A DNA stretch of 64,000 nucleotides from positions 434,001-498,000 of the forward strand of contig JAKUDP010000009.1 in the NCBI GenBank assembly GCA_022570795.1. Reading direction: 5' to 3'. The position numbers were made by a program, and so were the translations under genes. How positions within the stretch are numbered: the stretch's first letter is position 1; each line of letters begins with the position of its first letter. Of the stretch, positions 20,547 to 31,146 are shown in pieces. Under the pieces are notes generated by a model. The model was not told where the DNA came from and searched no databases. It saw only the letters and a list, made by a program, of their open reading frames with translations. Source of the DNA: Sphaerulina vaccinii. Taxonomy: Eukaryota; Ascomycota; Dothideomycetes; Mycosphaerellales; Mycosphaerellaceae.

Positions 20547-21817
20547 TCAAGCGAACTTTTGATGGATAATGTCCGGGTCTGAGTTCTGTTAGCTAATGGC
20601 ACTCGATGTCGATCGAGGTCGAAGAATCGTGACTTACTCTCATGCCAATCGTCAATCGTCACATACATCTTCCTGAATGTGCTCAGTCCAGCGAGGATGC
20701 TGCCTCCTATCCACGTGCTGTACAGTCTCTCAGGAGGTGCGAAGATTTTGATCCGCATGTCCTTCACGGCCAATCTTTGGACCTCGTGCAGCAGTCTGTC
20801 GCCGAAACCCTTGATCATTGTCGAGCCGCCTGACAGGACGATATTGCCGAATAATGCCTTTCGAAGGTCCATGTCTGTCCGGTTGATAGAGTCGACCACG
20901 ATTTGATGCAGACCTGGCCATTCCAGACCAATCAACTCTGGTTCGAACAGAATCTCCGCTGCTCGAAATCTCTCTGGGCCAACCTTCAACTTCTTGCCGT
21001 CTGGGAGGACGTACTCCACAATTTTGCTCTCTCCGCCTCGACTGCTGGCATTCATCCACTCTTTCTCCTCTTTCTTGGGATCGAGGGCAACGTATGAGAC
21101 CTTCTCCTTGATCTGCTTGACAATCTCCTTCTCTGCACTGGTATGAAACACGCTCCCACTCTTCCGCAGCAATCGTTGCAGCTCCTCTGTGACATCTCTC
21201 CCAGCCACGTCTATCCTTCTAATGCTGTTCGGGATCGCAAAGCCCTCGTAGACTGGTACTGCATGCGAGACACCATCTCCAGCGTCCAGGACAATACCTG
21301 TGGTCCGGCCAGAGGCATATAAGGAGAGAACAGCCTGTATGGACGTATATAAGGCAGGCACGTTGAAAGTCTCGAATAATATCTGCGCAGCTGTGTCTCG
21401 ATTCGCGCGTGGATTCAGAGGTGCTTCAGTGAGCAGAACAGGGTGCTGGGTATATAGTCAGCATGAATGTCTTGATGGAGCCTTGCGCGCCCACTGACCT
21501 TAGCGTCAACATACCTCTTCACTCAGCGTTTTCAGCTCGTCGGTGTATATGTGCTGCCAGATCTTCTCCATATCGTCCCAATCCGTGACTATGCCATGCT
21601 CCAGGGGGTAGCGGATCTTGAGCAGTCCTCGCAGCTCCTGCGCGCGGTTACCAATGAAGACATCTCCCTCCAGCCCTCCCGCCAGTACTCGTAGATGCTT
21701 CGGTCGCCCTACAAACGAGGGGAAGAAGCAGCGCGGCTGGTCCTCTCCTGCATAGCCAGCGCGTATGGTTCCGCTGCCATTGTCGATGACTATGGGCGTG
21801 TTGTGGAGGTCGCCCAT
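20547..21817 (-). CDS. ARP1: actin-related protein 1 (centractin)
   Basis: Three exons: 21817-21515, 21445-20638 and 20578-20547, joined by introns of 69 and 59 nt, giving 380 residues, the normal ARP1 size. Arp1 forms the short filament of dynactin, which activates dynein for nuclear and vesicle transport along hyphae. The N-terminus has the actin phosphate-1 loop (IVIDNGSGTIRAGYAGED). The phosphate-2 loop is GIVLDAGDGVSHAVPVYEG, and the adenosine motif is NIVLSGGSTMIKGFGDRL. WIGGSILAGLSTFRKM is near the end. The third exon supplies the conserved terminal NPDIIHQKFA after the GTAAGT donor. Wording such as HLRVLAGGLEGDVFIGN is Arp1-like and not conventional actin. Confidence 0.93.
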
Positions 21818-22458
21818 GTTCGCAAGTTGGTCCTGGTGCCGTCGGGCACTGTGCTATCGTGAGCTTCGTGGCATTCAGTCGCGTCGCGTCGTGTGAGCTG
21901 TGAAGCTTTGTAAGTTGTGTCGCGTCAAATATCACGAAGCTCAAGTGAGTACCAGATCATATCTCCGACATTCGGGCGTTACTTGGTAGAACTACAGTAC
22001 AGCAAACGCGACTTCGACTTCTACTTCTCAAAAATCTCTCTGACTTCGGCTACACCTAAACTCACACCACTCAATCTGCCATTGCAGTCATGACGAAAGT
22101 GAGCATATGATTTCAGCATGCGGTTTGATCCTATCTTCGGAGCTCAGATGAGTCTGTGGCTGTCTCGCCAAGTAGTTACGGTGGTTTGGAATGCCCGCTC
22201 TTGTTGAAGGATGCAAATTCAGCTAGTATGGAATGTCCGTGCTACCCATATAGGGATCAGGGAGCAGCGCAGAGCAGTCGAGAAAGCTCCAGTCCAGTTC
22301 ATTACTTCATACCATAACTGACACCTACGCTCACAAGCATAGCAAGCGCATCAGAAGAGAGCAATACCAAGATACAAGGACAGCAAGGCGACTTAAAGGG
22401 ACGACAGCCTAGCCACTCCAATCACCCCCTTCTGCCTAAAGATCAACCAGCTACGAAC
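21818..22458. other. divergent intergenic region
   Basis: About 0.64 kb between the minus-strand ARP1 start and the plus-strand DUF4267-like gene. It presumably contains both promoters. No recognisable coding or RNA element. Confidence 0.5.
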
Positions 22459-22848
22459 ATGGCCATCTCACAATCAACCTGGATCCGACACGTCTGCGCG
22501 GCCTTTGGTACGATCTTCATTGGTTTCGGCATCAATGTCATGACCAACCCAGTCTCAGCTTTATCCTTCTTCGAGCTCTCATATCCAATCCTGCCTGAGC
22601 AGAGGAAGCTCGTTGACACTTTACTCGTGATCTATGGCTATCGTGACATCTTTCTTAGACTGGCCATCTACGCACCGGCCATCTATGGCAGTACGAAGAC
22701 TCTGGGTCTGATCATGTTAGCAGCTAGTAGTATTGCAGGTGTTAATAGATAGGTATGCTATTCCATGGTAGGAGCAGGTTGGATGAATCACTGGGGTCAT
22801 GCGCCTGTACTGGTGATTCTGGGTGCGGTTTTGACTGCTGGAGCTTAG
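22459..22848 (+). pseudogene. DUF4267-like membrane protein with internal TAG
   Basis: The first 97 codons encode three hydrophobic segments: about 10-30, then FFELSYPILPEQ, then GYRDIFLRLAIYAPAIYGS, then TLGLIMLAASSIAGV. They fit the small four-TM DUF4267 family of fungi and bacteria. A TAG at 22750 ends the frame. The same frame then continues for 31 codons (V-C-Y-S-M-V-G-A-G-W-M-N-H-W-G-H-A-P-V-L-V-I-L-G-A-V-L) to a TAG at 22846. That is exactly the expected family end: a short loop with W-N-H-W-G-x-A-P and the fourth helix. No intron of usual length can remove the TAG. It may be a nonsense allele, a readthrough gene or a sequencing error. The 97-residue form alone would lack TM4. Confidence 0.6.
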
Positions 22849-23161
22849 TGTTTTCTGAACCCCTCTCGTCAAGGTCTTACCGCCCTTTCTGCGATCGTGG
22901 TAGCGCAGTGTCCGGACATTTCTGGAAGAGTCAGCGTACCTAAGCCGCAAATTTGACCGTGTCCCCGAAAACTAGACCTCGGTGGAGACCCCATTTCTGC
23001 TCGCTCTGCGATCGTAGTGGCATGGTCATGGGGTAAGGAGCATGGGATGCCAGCGGATGATAGGATTGTGATCAATGATAGAAGACATGTCATGCCTCAG
23101 CAACTCAATCCACTCTGTCTACAGGCCGTCTCATCATCGTGACTCGTACATGCCAAATACA
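22849..23161. other. intergenic between convergent genes
   Basis: About 310 bases. A short element (tctgcgatcgt-g/a-gt) occurs at about 22889 and 22999. It probably holds the two 3' ends; nothing else seen. Confidence 0.45.
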
Positions 23162-25325
23162 TCAGTGCTGGATCTCAACCTGCGGCGGCGTGGCAGTCTT
23201 CTTCTCCGCCTGAGTGTCCGACTCATCCTCTTCAGTCAAGACAGGTCTTCCATGATGCACATGCGGTTTGCCGCGACCAGTGATGTCGGCAAAGATAGCC
23301 TTGATCGTCCTCGCGCTCGTCTTTCTTCCCTCCCAGACAGGGTACAGTCCGACGCAGAAGGAGCTGCAGAACAACCACAAGATTCCAACCACCACCCAGC
23401 CAGTGAAGAACTTTTTGCTGAAGATGTAGGCGCTTCCATACATAGGCATTGGCCACAGTACGAGGAATGAAACAGTCATGAACACAGTGAGCCATCGTGC
23501 GATCTTGCTCGCTCGCATCAGCTTTGACTGCTCTTCCGCTTCTTCCTCATCCCGCTTGCGTTGCTCGCCTGGGATCATTTCAAGATCGACATGTGCAGCG
23601 GCGGCCAAGTCAGAGTCGTCGCCTTTCCTGATCTGAGCCATGCTAACCCAGTCGTAAGCAGGTGTCTTGAACGCAAATGAAAGGATCGGAATAAAGATAG
23701 CTGGTGCCAGCAGAGACACAACGTTGCCAACCAACATTGGGTAATTGGATCCAGTAGAGGTGACACTAAGGTTGCCGTACTGCGTCTTTGACTGCACCAG
23801 CCATCCAGTGACCGAGCAGCAGAGTGCCAATGGAGGAGATAATGTAGCTGCTGCCCAACTTTGACCGCTCCACAGCAGAGTGAGTGTGCTGGGCAAAACT
23901 GCTCCTGAGATGATGACTCCCATCAAGAGGTATAGGTAGCCCATGGAAATGCCAGCGTAATGCAGACCAGTTGAGAAGGCAGCCATGCACAACGCGTAGA
24001 CGACACAGCTCGTGTGTGACATGTAGATGAGTCTCTTTCCGGAGGCGTTGGGGTTGATGTAAGTCTTATAGATGTCGTAAGTCCAGATGGACGACACAGC
24101 GATCAGCTCTGCAGACATGGCTGAAGTGACTGCCATGAAAATGAGCAGAAGCGTGGCTGCTGCACCGCCAGATCCAAGCAATGCCACCGCTGCATTGGGC
24201 AGTACGAGACCTGCACTGACGTCTGCAGCGGACATACGGTTTGGATAAGTCGGGAAGACTGGGTTGTTCTCGAGAGCAATGGCCGAAAGACCCATAGTCG
24301 TGGCCGCTAGCCATGGGATCGCGAACCAGGAGAGACCACCAGCGATGTAGCCTGGTAGAGCATGTACTGGAGATGCTGCGATAGCCTTGTTATAGTAGCC
24401 GTTGTCCATGAAGACAGTGCCTGGAATTAAAGTCAGCGTAGGTGTTTTTATCATTCTGGTTCGCACTCACCAAAGTTGCCAACAATGTTGATCACGAAGA
24501 AGATGACTCCTTCCTTAGATCGCATCGTCAGATATGACCCTCCAGCATTTCCTTCCACAGGATGGCGCTCTGTGGCAGCTACCAAGAGATCGTAGACTGC
24601 TCCAGGACTGCCAAGTGCCTGTCCAGTAGCGTAGGCAGTGAACGCAAAAGTGAGAATGATGACCAGGATCACAACGGTGTGGACCCAGTCAGTAAGGAAG
24701 GTGGCCTTGATGCCACCAAACATGGTATACAACACAACACCGACGGGCAGCAAGAAACATGCCGCAGCTGTAGGAACGCCACAGAGGGAGGTCGCTACTG
24801 CAGACCCGCCTGTCAAGAGCATGGCTGTTACCAGGATGTTGGTCATCAGGCCGAATGTGATGTATACACCGTGGGTGACAGGTCCATATCTGGCACGAAT
24901 AGCCTCCAGGAAGGTATGTGCGTTCGGAGCTTTACGTTTCAATTCGATGGCAATGGTCGCGAACAGGATGATCTGCACTGTTGCGCCTGATGCATACCAG
25001 AAAGGTCCGCTGACGCCATATTGGTAGGCGATGGAGGAAGACTGCAGCAGAGTCGCAGCCCAAGTCCAAGAAGATACGACCGCAGAAGAGACCAGACCGG
25101 ACTTGACCGTTCTTCCAGCAGTGCTGAAGACTTCACTCGTTTGGAGTTCGTTGTTGTAACGCTTCAAAACGAAGGTCGTAAGCATCATTCCAAAGCTATC
25201 GAGGTGTGGTCAGTATATGCTTAATTTCCTCGAGGGTAAGCCTCGTCATCTTACGCGAATAGAAAACCAAGGCCAACGATGACTCCATAGCCCGTGGCCT
25301 GGCTGAGAGGCGGAGACGTCGCCAT
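23162..25325 (-). CDS. DUR3: urea active transporter, DUR3 family
   Basis: Exons 25325-25255, 25195-24471 and 24420-23162 (introns 59 and 50 nt) give 684 residues. DUR3 is a sodium:solute-symporter-family permease that takes up urea with protons at the plasma membrane. The first exon gives MATSPPLSQATGYGVIVGLG and the splice restores FLFAFGMMLTTF, the usual Dur3 start. Many transmembrane helices follow, including SGLVSSAVVSSWTWAATLLQSS, the family's conserved TM with the S-S-W-T-W-A-A-T core. About 14-15 helices are visible up to WVVVGILWLFCSSFCVGLYP, then a hydrophilic C-tail. A charged loop (RKRDEEEAEEQ) precedes the last two helices. The gene is divergent from xylitol dehydrogenase, and its promoter has several GATA-factor sites. 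Confidence 0.93.
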
Positions 25326-26205
25326 GGCGGCTTAATTGTGCTTGTCAGAACCGCTGGTGCTACTTAAGCACGTCTTGATATGAGCTTCTTATCGGTGGAG
25401 TGGATCGGCTCTAATAAAAGAGGATTACTGAGCGAGGTTTACTGAACCCTTCAAGAACAACCAGACTGAGGAGAAAATAGGTGAAGGTTGTACCCTTCTT
25501 CTATACGTGCGTTATCTGGGGTGTTGGAACTGGGGATGGGTGACAATCTCAACACCCATAGACCGTACCGAGTTCGCAGCATGTGTTTGTGCTCATGCCT
25601 GCGAACCCGCGAGGCGGCCGACGACTGATTCGCTGGTCATTGGATCATCAAGAGATGTTACTCGATGCGATTGCCACGCGATAACATCGCATGGCAGCGA
25701 CAGTTCTCACTATCTAGTGCACCCAGAATCTCCATAGACGTGCGACTGATAAGGGCCAGCTTGGCAGCTATTGGACGAATAAAACATATCAGATCCGCTC
25801 AGGAGATGCTGCTTGTTATTGTGATGACCCATATGGCTTGCATAGCAGGAAGCGAGCTCGGTGGGCAGTTCGTGGGTTGCAGAAGTTTGATGTCCGAGGC
25901 TTGTCGAAGATGCTGAAGATGTTTCAAGGAAGATGTGGTCAACGAAGGCCAGGATCTGTGACTAACGAAAACTCCCCAAGGAAGACCGCCGGCTAAGATG
26001 CACGGTTCCTACGGAACGCGCCTAAAATGGGTGACACGCAGCAAAGAACTCCCGTCAGTGTTGTCCCAAGAGGTTGCTTCAGCATGAAAAGATGTAGGCT
26101 ATTCGGCGTGAAGCAGTAAGTATTTGTTGCGAGCACCATCCTTTCTCTCCTTGTCAGCTTTTGTCACTACTATACTTCCCTACGCCCCAGCAATCACATC
26201 CCAGA
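25326..26205. promoter_or_regulatory. divergent DUR3 / xylitol dehydrogenase promoter
   Basis: An 880-bp region between two divergent starts. HGATAR sites for AreA/NIT2-type nitrogen factors are at 25389-25394, 25679-25684, 25710-25715 and 25747-25752, nearer the DUR3 side. A GGCTAA motif, the XlnR/Xyr1-type site, lies at 25991-25996, about 210 bp upstream of the xylitol dehydrogenase ATG. Placement fits nitrogen control of urea uptake and xylan/xylose control of the sugar gene. Function is inferred from motif presence only. Confidence 0.5.
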
Positions 26206-27355
26206 ATGGGTGCAGAGGTACGATATCACCCGTCCGGGCATGGCCGCAACGTGGCCATCAATGTGTTGGCCGTGGGAAGGATCATGGGCTAAACAAGCTA
26301 TCTAGAATTTGTCGTTCGTCCTCGAGAAGGCTGGAAGCGTAAAGTTCGAAGACCGTCCAATCCCGCAGCTCAAATCGCCCTACGATGTTATTGTCAACAC
26401 GAAGTTTACTGGCATCTGCGGGTCAGATGTCCATTACTGGGTCCATGGTGCCATTGGCCAATTTGTCGTAAAGTCGCCGATGGTGCTTGGCCATGAGTCG
26501 AGTGGAGTCGTAACGAAGATTGGTGATGGAGTGAAGAGCTTGAAGGTTGGAGACCGCGTGGCTATGGAACCTGGAGTGCCATGCCGGCGATGTGTAAGAT
26601 GTCGGGAGGGCAATTACAATCTGTGTCCGGACATGGCCTTTGCTGCGACTCCTCCATTCGATGGCACCCTGGCAAAGTACTACACTCTACCAGAAGACTT
26701 CTGCTACAAGCTGCCCGAGCATGTGTCGCTGCAGGAGGGAGCGTTGATGGAGCCATTGGCCGTGGGAGTACACATCTCCAAGCAGGGTGGAATCAAACCT
26801 GGAGACAGCGTTGTGGTCTTCGGTGCTGGTCCAGTCGGGCTACTGTGTATGGCAGTAGCTAAAGCATTCGGTGCAACCAAGATTGTGGCTGTGGACATCA
26901 ATGCTGAGCGGCTGGAGTTTGCAAAGAAGTATGCGGCAACGCACGGAGTCCTTTCACAGAGGGAATCTCCTGAAGATGCAGCACGACGCATCATCTCAGA
27001 CACAGACCTTGGACCAGGAGCAGATGTAGTGCTTGATGCATCTGGCGCAGAGCCTGCGATACAGACTTCAATTCATACACTGCGGGTGGGAGGCAATTAC
27101 GTGCAAGGAGGCATGGGCAAAAGCGACATCACGTTCCCAATTGCTGCAATGTGCTCGAAAGAGCTAAACGTGAAAGGAAGCTTTCGATACTCCTCTGGAG
27201 ATTATCAGCTTGCCCTGCAGCTGATCGAGAGCGGTCGAGTAGATGTGAAGGCACTCATCACTGGAACAGTGAAGTTCCTCGATGCGGAGAAAGCGTTCGG
27301 AGAGGTAAAGGCGGCCAAGGGGATCAAGACACTGATCGAGGGTGTTGAAGAATGA
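26206..27355 (+). CDS. XDH1: D-xylulose reductase (xylitol dehydrogenase)
   Basis: A 12-nt first exon (26206-26217, M-G-A-E) is joined across an 88-nt intron to exon 26306-27355, giving 353 residues. The join yields M-G-A-E-N-L-S-F-V-L-E, the usual start of fungal xylitol dehydrogenases; without it the frame would begin at a TTG. The zinc-containing medium-chain dehydrogenase oxidises xylitol to D-xylulose with NAD. Visible are the catalytic-zinc region FTGICGSDVHYW and LGHESSGVV, the structural-zinc cluster C-x2-C-x2-C-x7-C (PCRRCVRCREGNYNLC), and the Rossmann motif VVFGAGPVGLL followed by VAVDIN. The Asp there favours NAD over NADP. L-iditol or sorbitol activity is possible in this family. 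Confidence 0.92.
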
Positions 27356-28405
27356 TGGACCTAGGGTTGATGGAAATGGTCGTTGCCGCCTCTCCAGCTT
27401 TGACCTTTGACTACGCTGCTCAAAGCGGAGCCAAGCCGAGCAGATTCTTTCTGCGTAGCAATGGAGAATGATTGAGAGTGTCGATTTCACAACTACCTTA
27501 AAGTATCTCTGATTCTCGGTGTAATCCATGCAGCTCGGCGCAGAGACAACGCAAGGGCGGCAACGACCATTTTCTCCGAGCCTTGGACTGCTGGCCTAAT
27601 GAGATCCGGATCAGGAATCAGTCTTGATTTGAGATGCTCTGGAAGGCTTCACGCATCTCGGACGAGGGACAAAAAATTTTCTTTGCCTCTACAAAGTACC
27701 TCCAACGTGCATTGAGGATGTAACCTAAAACCTGAAGTCTTGAGGTACATAGTCAGCCATAGAGTTTTAAACAGGTACGCTCGAACGTCTAGAATGTTTC
27801 CATTGTGACTGGCGCATCGCCCATGCCATGATCCGATCCACACCACTTTTTATACATACCGAATGTGTTGTACCTTCATCTTTTGTGTACAAAATCGACA
27901 TCATTGGCTTATGGGCTTGCCCTCTGTTCTGAAACATGCAGGCGTCTACCTCGAGCTTCGTCCTCACCACTTCAAACATCCTCCGATCTGAAACATCACC
28001 ACACAATGTTTCGACCTGCTCTAACGAACGCATCTGCAAACAAGCGCGACCTTTCACGAAGCCGCTACCGACGCGTCTCTGCTCATCTCACGGTTTGACA
28101 AGAGCAGATGAACGCCGACTTGCCCTGGCGTAGCGGACATCAACATGGACGCCCTTGCGAAACAGCACTAACCTGGAGATTCGTTGTGCAACATTGTAGA
28201 TCTGGTGTGTCTGCTGATTGTGCTTGCCGATGAGAACGACTGGCTCTGCATAGCTGCACAACCTGGGAGCTGCAGTAAGGTCTCCCTATTGTTCTAGTGC
28301 TAGGGTCGCCAAGCTGGCTGTAGCTGGTGACTCTGTGGCGATGGAGGCACTGTCACGGGCATGATGGGCGCAAAAAGATGGGAATGCATTGTTTACTTCC
28401 ATTAG
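27356..28405. other. intergenic, nothing recognised
   Basis: About 1.05 kb. Short open frames on both strands show no domain or convincing codon pattern. It should contain the 3' end of the dehydrogenase gene and the promoter of the next gene. Confidence 0.5.
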
Positions 28406-30005
28406 ATGAGAGCTGATGCCTTGCAGGAGAGGTACGTTACTGTTTCTTCTTATTGCTTTTACTGCTTTGATGATTGTTGCTGTTCACGCCATCACTTCCT
28501 CTACTCTCGTTCAAGATCGGTATTGTCAAGGTTAGCAAGAGAAGGACATAAGATGCAACATTTTGGTACAGCCATGCTACCCAGATCACCACTGCCAGAC
28601 TCGACAGCTCTAGAAGCAGGCATACTAGAAGATGAGCGCCCATCACGCCTATCACGCGTCCAAGACAACGTTCGCAATCTGCTTCGAACATCAGTATTCG
28701 GACCACATGTAGAAGCCACAGCCAGCTCGCCAACACTACCAACACTTCGACCAATCCCACCTGACCAGCCATTGAGATCTCATCCACCATCACCAGTACC
28801 AGGATCTAGATCTCCAAGGCGACCAGCTCAAACGCGCTTTCCAGTAAATCCACAACCAGAAGTCCTACCAAGCCCAACAGACTCCCCCACATCTGTAAGC
28901 ACGACGCAATCCGAGGATATCAGGAACTTTCCTCACCCACCATCGAGCTATCAACGGAATGTCCAACATATGGCCCATCAATCCACACTGTTCAATACTC
29001 GAGCAGTGGCAGCGTTGAATCATCCAGATCTGAGTGACCTCTCCGTCTCAGACTTGTCTCAGCAAAAGTCGAGGCACACAAGGCAGCACGGAGCAGCGTG
29101 GACCAGACATCGAACAGGATCTCATGGTTCAGGAAGCTCGCATGGAAAGCATAAGCGTCGAGCCCATCGCGCGGCAGACTCTACTGGTTTGTTGTGCTTC
29201 TTGGCTGCTATACTACTGGCTGCTTTAGTCGCCACTTGTGAGCCATATCCTTACTGTGCAGAAGGTTGATGAAAGCTAATACGTAATAGATGTGTCTCTG
29301 GCCATGACTGTGGACGGAGTTTCGACAACCTTCCATGTCTTATTCATCTTGGGCATACTACTCGCTACAATTGTATTCTCACATGCTCTCATTCGCTTCT
29401 TCCTGTACAACAAACGAAGGAACAGAGGTCTGCCAACGTTCGTGAGGGTGACGAGACAAGGCCATCAGCGAAGACATCGACACCATCGCGATCACTTACA
29501 TCCCCATGTCCGACGTATGCCCACTGTTACAGGCGAGCATGAAGAGGCATTCGTACCACCCACGCCAATTGAGGTCCACGTACCCAGCGATGAAGTCCGT
29601 GCAGATCCCGTCGTGGCCCATCCAGCAGCTGCCACACAGGCACCTCATGATTGGGACAAAGAATCGCCGAAAATCGCAAATCCTCCGCCTGCTTATGGAC
29701 GGTGGAGAGACAGTGTTCGTGCCAATCCGGATCTGCTCCATTGGGTGCCCTCTCCGATCAGCCCAGGCACTCCGGTGCTGCCTTCGCCTACGTATGAAGA
29801 AGTCATGGCTGCTGCTGGTGGCGAAGACAGTCAGAGCAATCCACCCAGTTACAGGACTCGGGACAGTCCGGCACGACAGAGAGAAATGCAGGAAGCCCGA
29901 GCTCGTGTTGAGGATCTGGAAGTGGTAGAGCCGGAGATGTTCGAGGTGCGCGGAAGTAATAGTCCAGGTGCTGGCGCCGGACGAAGAGTTGGAGAGGCGT
30001 TTTGA
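28406..30005 (+). CDS. two-TM protein with PPxY motifs
   Basis: Exons 28406-29237 and 29290-30005 (52-nt intron, branch GCTAAT) give up to 515 residues. A further intron at about 28432-28544 (donor GTACGT) would remove a cysteine-rich stretch, and a start at 28553 (MQHFGTAM) is also possible. The N-terminal half is Ser/Pro-rich. Two hydrophobic helices follow, GLLCFLAAILLAALVAT just before the splice and FHVLFILGILLATIVFSHALI just after, with basic flanks (KHKRRAHR and FLYNKRRNRG). The C-terminal half has PPAY and PPSY, which match the PPxY ligand of WW domains such as those of Rsp5/NEDD4 ubiquitin ligases. I do not recognise a named family. An Rsp5-adaptor role at a membrane is a guess. Confidence 0.7.
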
Positions 30006-30158
30006 TGTAGAGATAACCCCAGCATCAGTATAGATGATGCACTGAGCCTTTGCGCTTGTAGTCGTACCATGCAGACAGACCGCGGCGCGGTGTCCACAAA
30101 CTTCTTCTTCGTTCTTTACTGCATCTTTCCAGTCATCTTCCTGCCGGAGTTCTCATCA

Positions 30159-30676
30159 TCACCGCTTCGCTTCTGGCTCTACGTGTCTGCCCTTCTTGTC
30201 TCTCCCCTCGGTAGACGGCACGCCCTTTGCATCTTTATCCCACCACTCCTTCCAGAACTTCTCATCTTCCTTCCTCTTTGCTTCTTTTCGTTCTCTTTCT
30301 CTTCGTCTTTCGTCCATTGTAGCAAACCATTCCTCTCGTGCTGCATCCTGCTCCGCCTGGGTAGCATAGAGCATCATACAATTGTTCATGGCTTTCTGTT
30401 CTTTCCGGCACATGATGGTGGCTGTGAAGGTTCGTGATGTGCAGCATGCTGCAAATTCTGGTAGATTCATCAGTACGGTGCCGGAGAAAGCATGATAGGT
30501 GTTTGATATATAATACCTCTCACTTCATCGGCGCATTTTTGGCGGACTCGTTTGTGGTATAGTTCGCGGACTTGCGATTCTTGGGAGGAGGAAAGTGGTA
30601 GAGGAGAACGCGACGGATTTAGTATGATGGGTGTACTCGTCGGAGTTGGTGAAGTGGAAGACATTACTGTGGCCAT
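30159..30676 (-). CDS. CMC1: COX assembly mitochondrial protein CMC1
   Basis: Exons 30676-30517 and 30457-30159 (59-nt intron) give 152 residues. Cmc1 is a twin CX9C intermembrane-space protein imported by Mia40; it stabilises newly made Cox1 and is linked to copper delivery to cytochrome oxidase. The splice creates the first motif, C-ADEVREFAA-C. The second is C-RKEQKAMNN-C. The CRKE...C wording is typical of CMC1 across eukaryotes. The C-tail is highly charged (ERRRERERKEAKRKEDEKFWKEWW). The start could be Met1 or Met5. The gene is longer than animal CMC1 because of an extended Ser/Pro-rich N-terminus. Confidence 0.88.
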
Positions 30677-31146
30677 ATCATGCTGATGTTGAAATCAAGT
30701 CCAATGGCAATGTAATGTGCTCATTCGAAGCGCAGGCGCGTCCGAGCTTCGATGGCTCCGAGAGGCCGCCTCGCCCGCAACCCTTCAACATGAGCAAGGC
30801 AACTACTACTACATCACCTCATCTCAGTCATGAGCTACATAACTGGGATATCACAATGACTATTCTCGCAAATCGCAGAAACGGTACCATCTCTGAAGTT
30901 CAGGAGATCCAAGGGCACCTGTCGATCGTCTCTGTGTGCTGTAGTAACCACCAAGCATCTCATGGCGAAGACAGTATGCAGCTGTGATTGGGAAGCATTG
31001 ACGAGTAAAGTGGGCAAGTCTGGAGTAACACTTTTGTACATTACCATCTCGACCTTTTCGCTATGCTCTATAAACATACACATGACGCCGTGTCGTAGCG
31101 AATGAATCATTTACTCATTTTCATGCTTCGTCCCAAGCACTGTAAT
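30677..31146. other. intergenic, nothing recognised
   Basis: About 470 bases between the CMC1 start and the STI1 stop, both on the minus strand. It should contain the CMC1 promoter and STI1 3' end. No other element was recognised. Confidence 0.5.
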
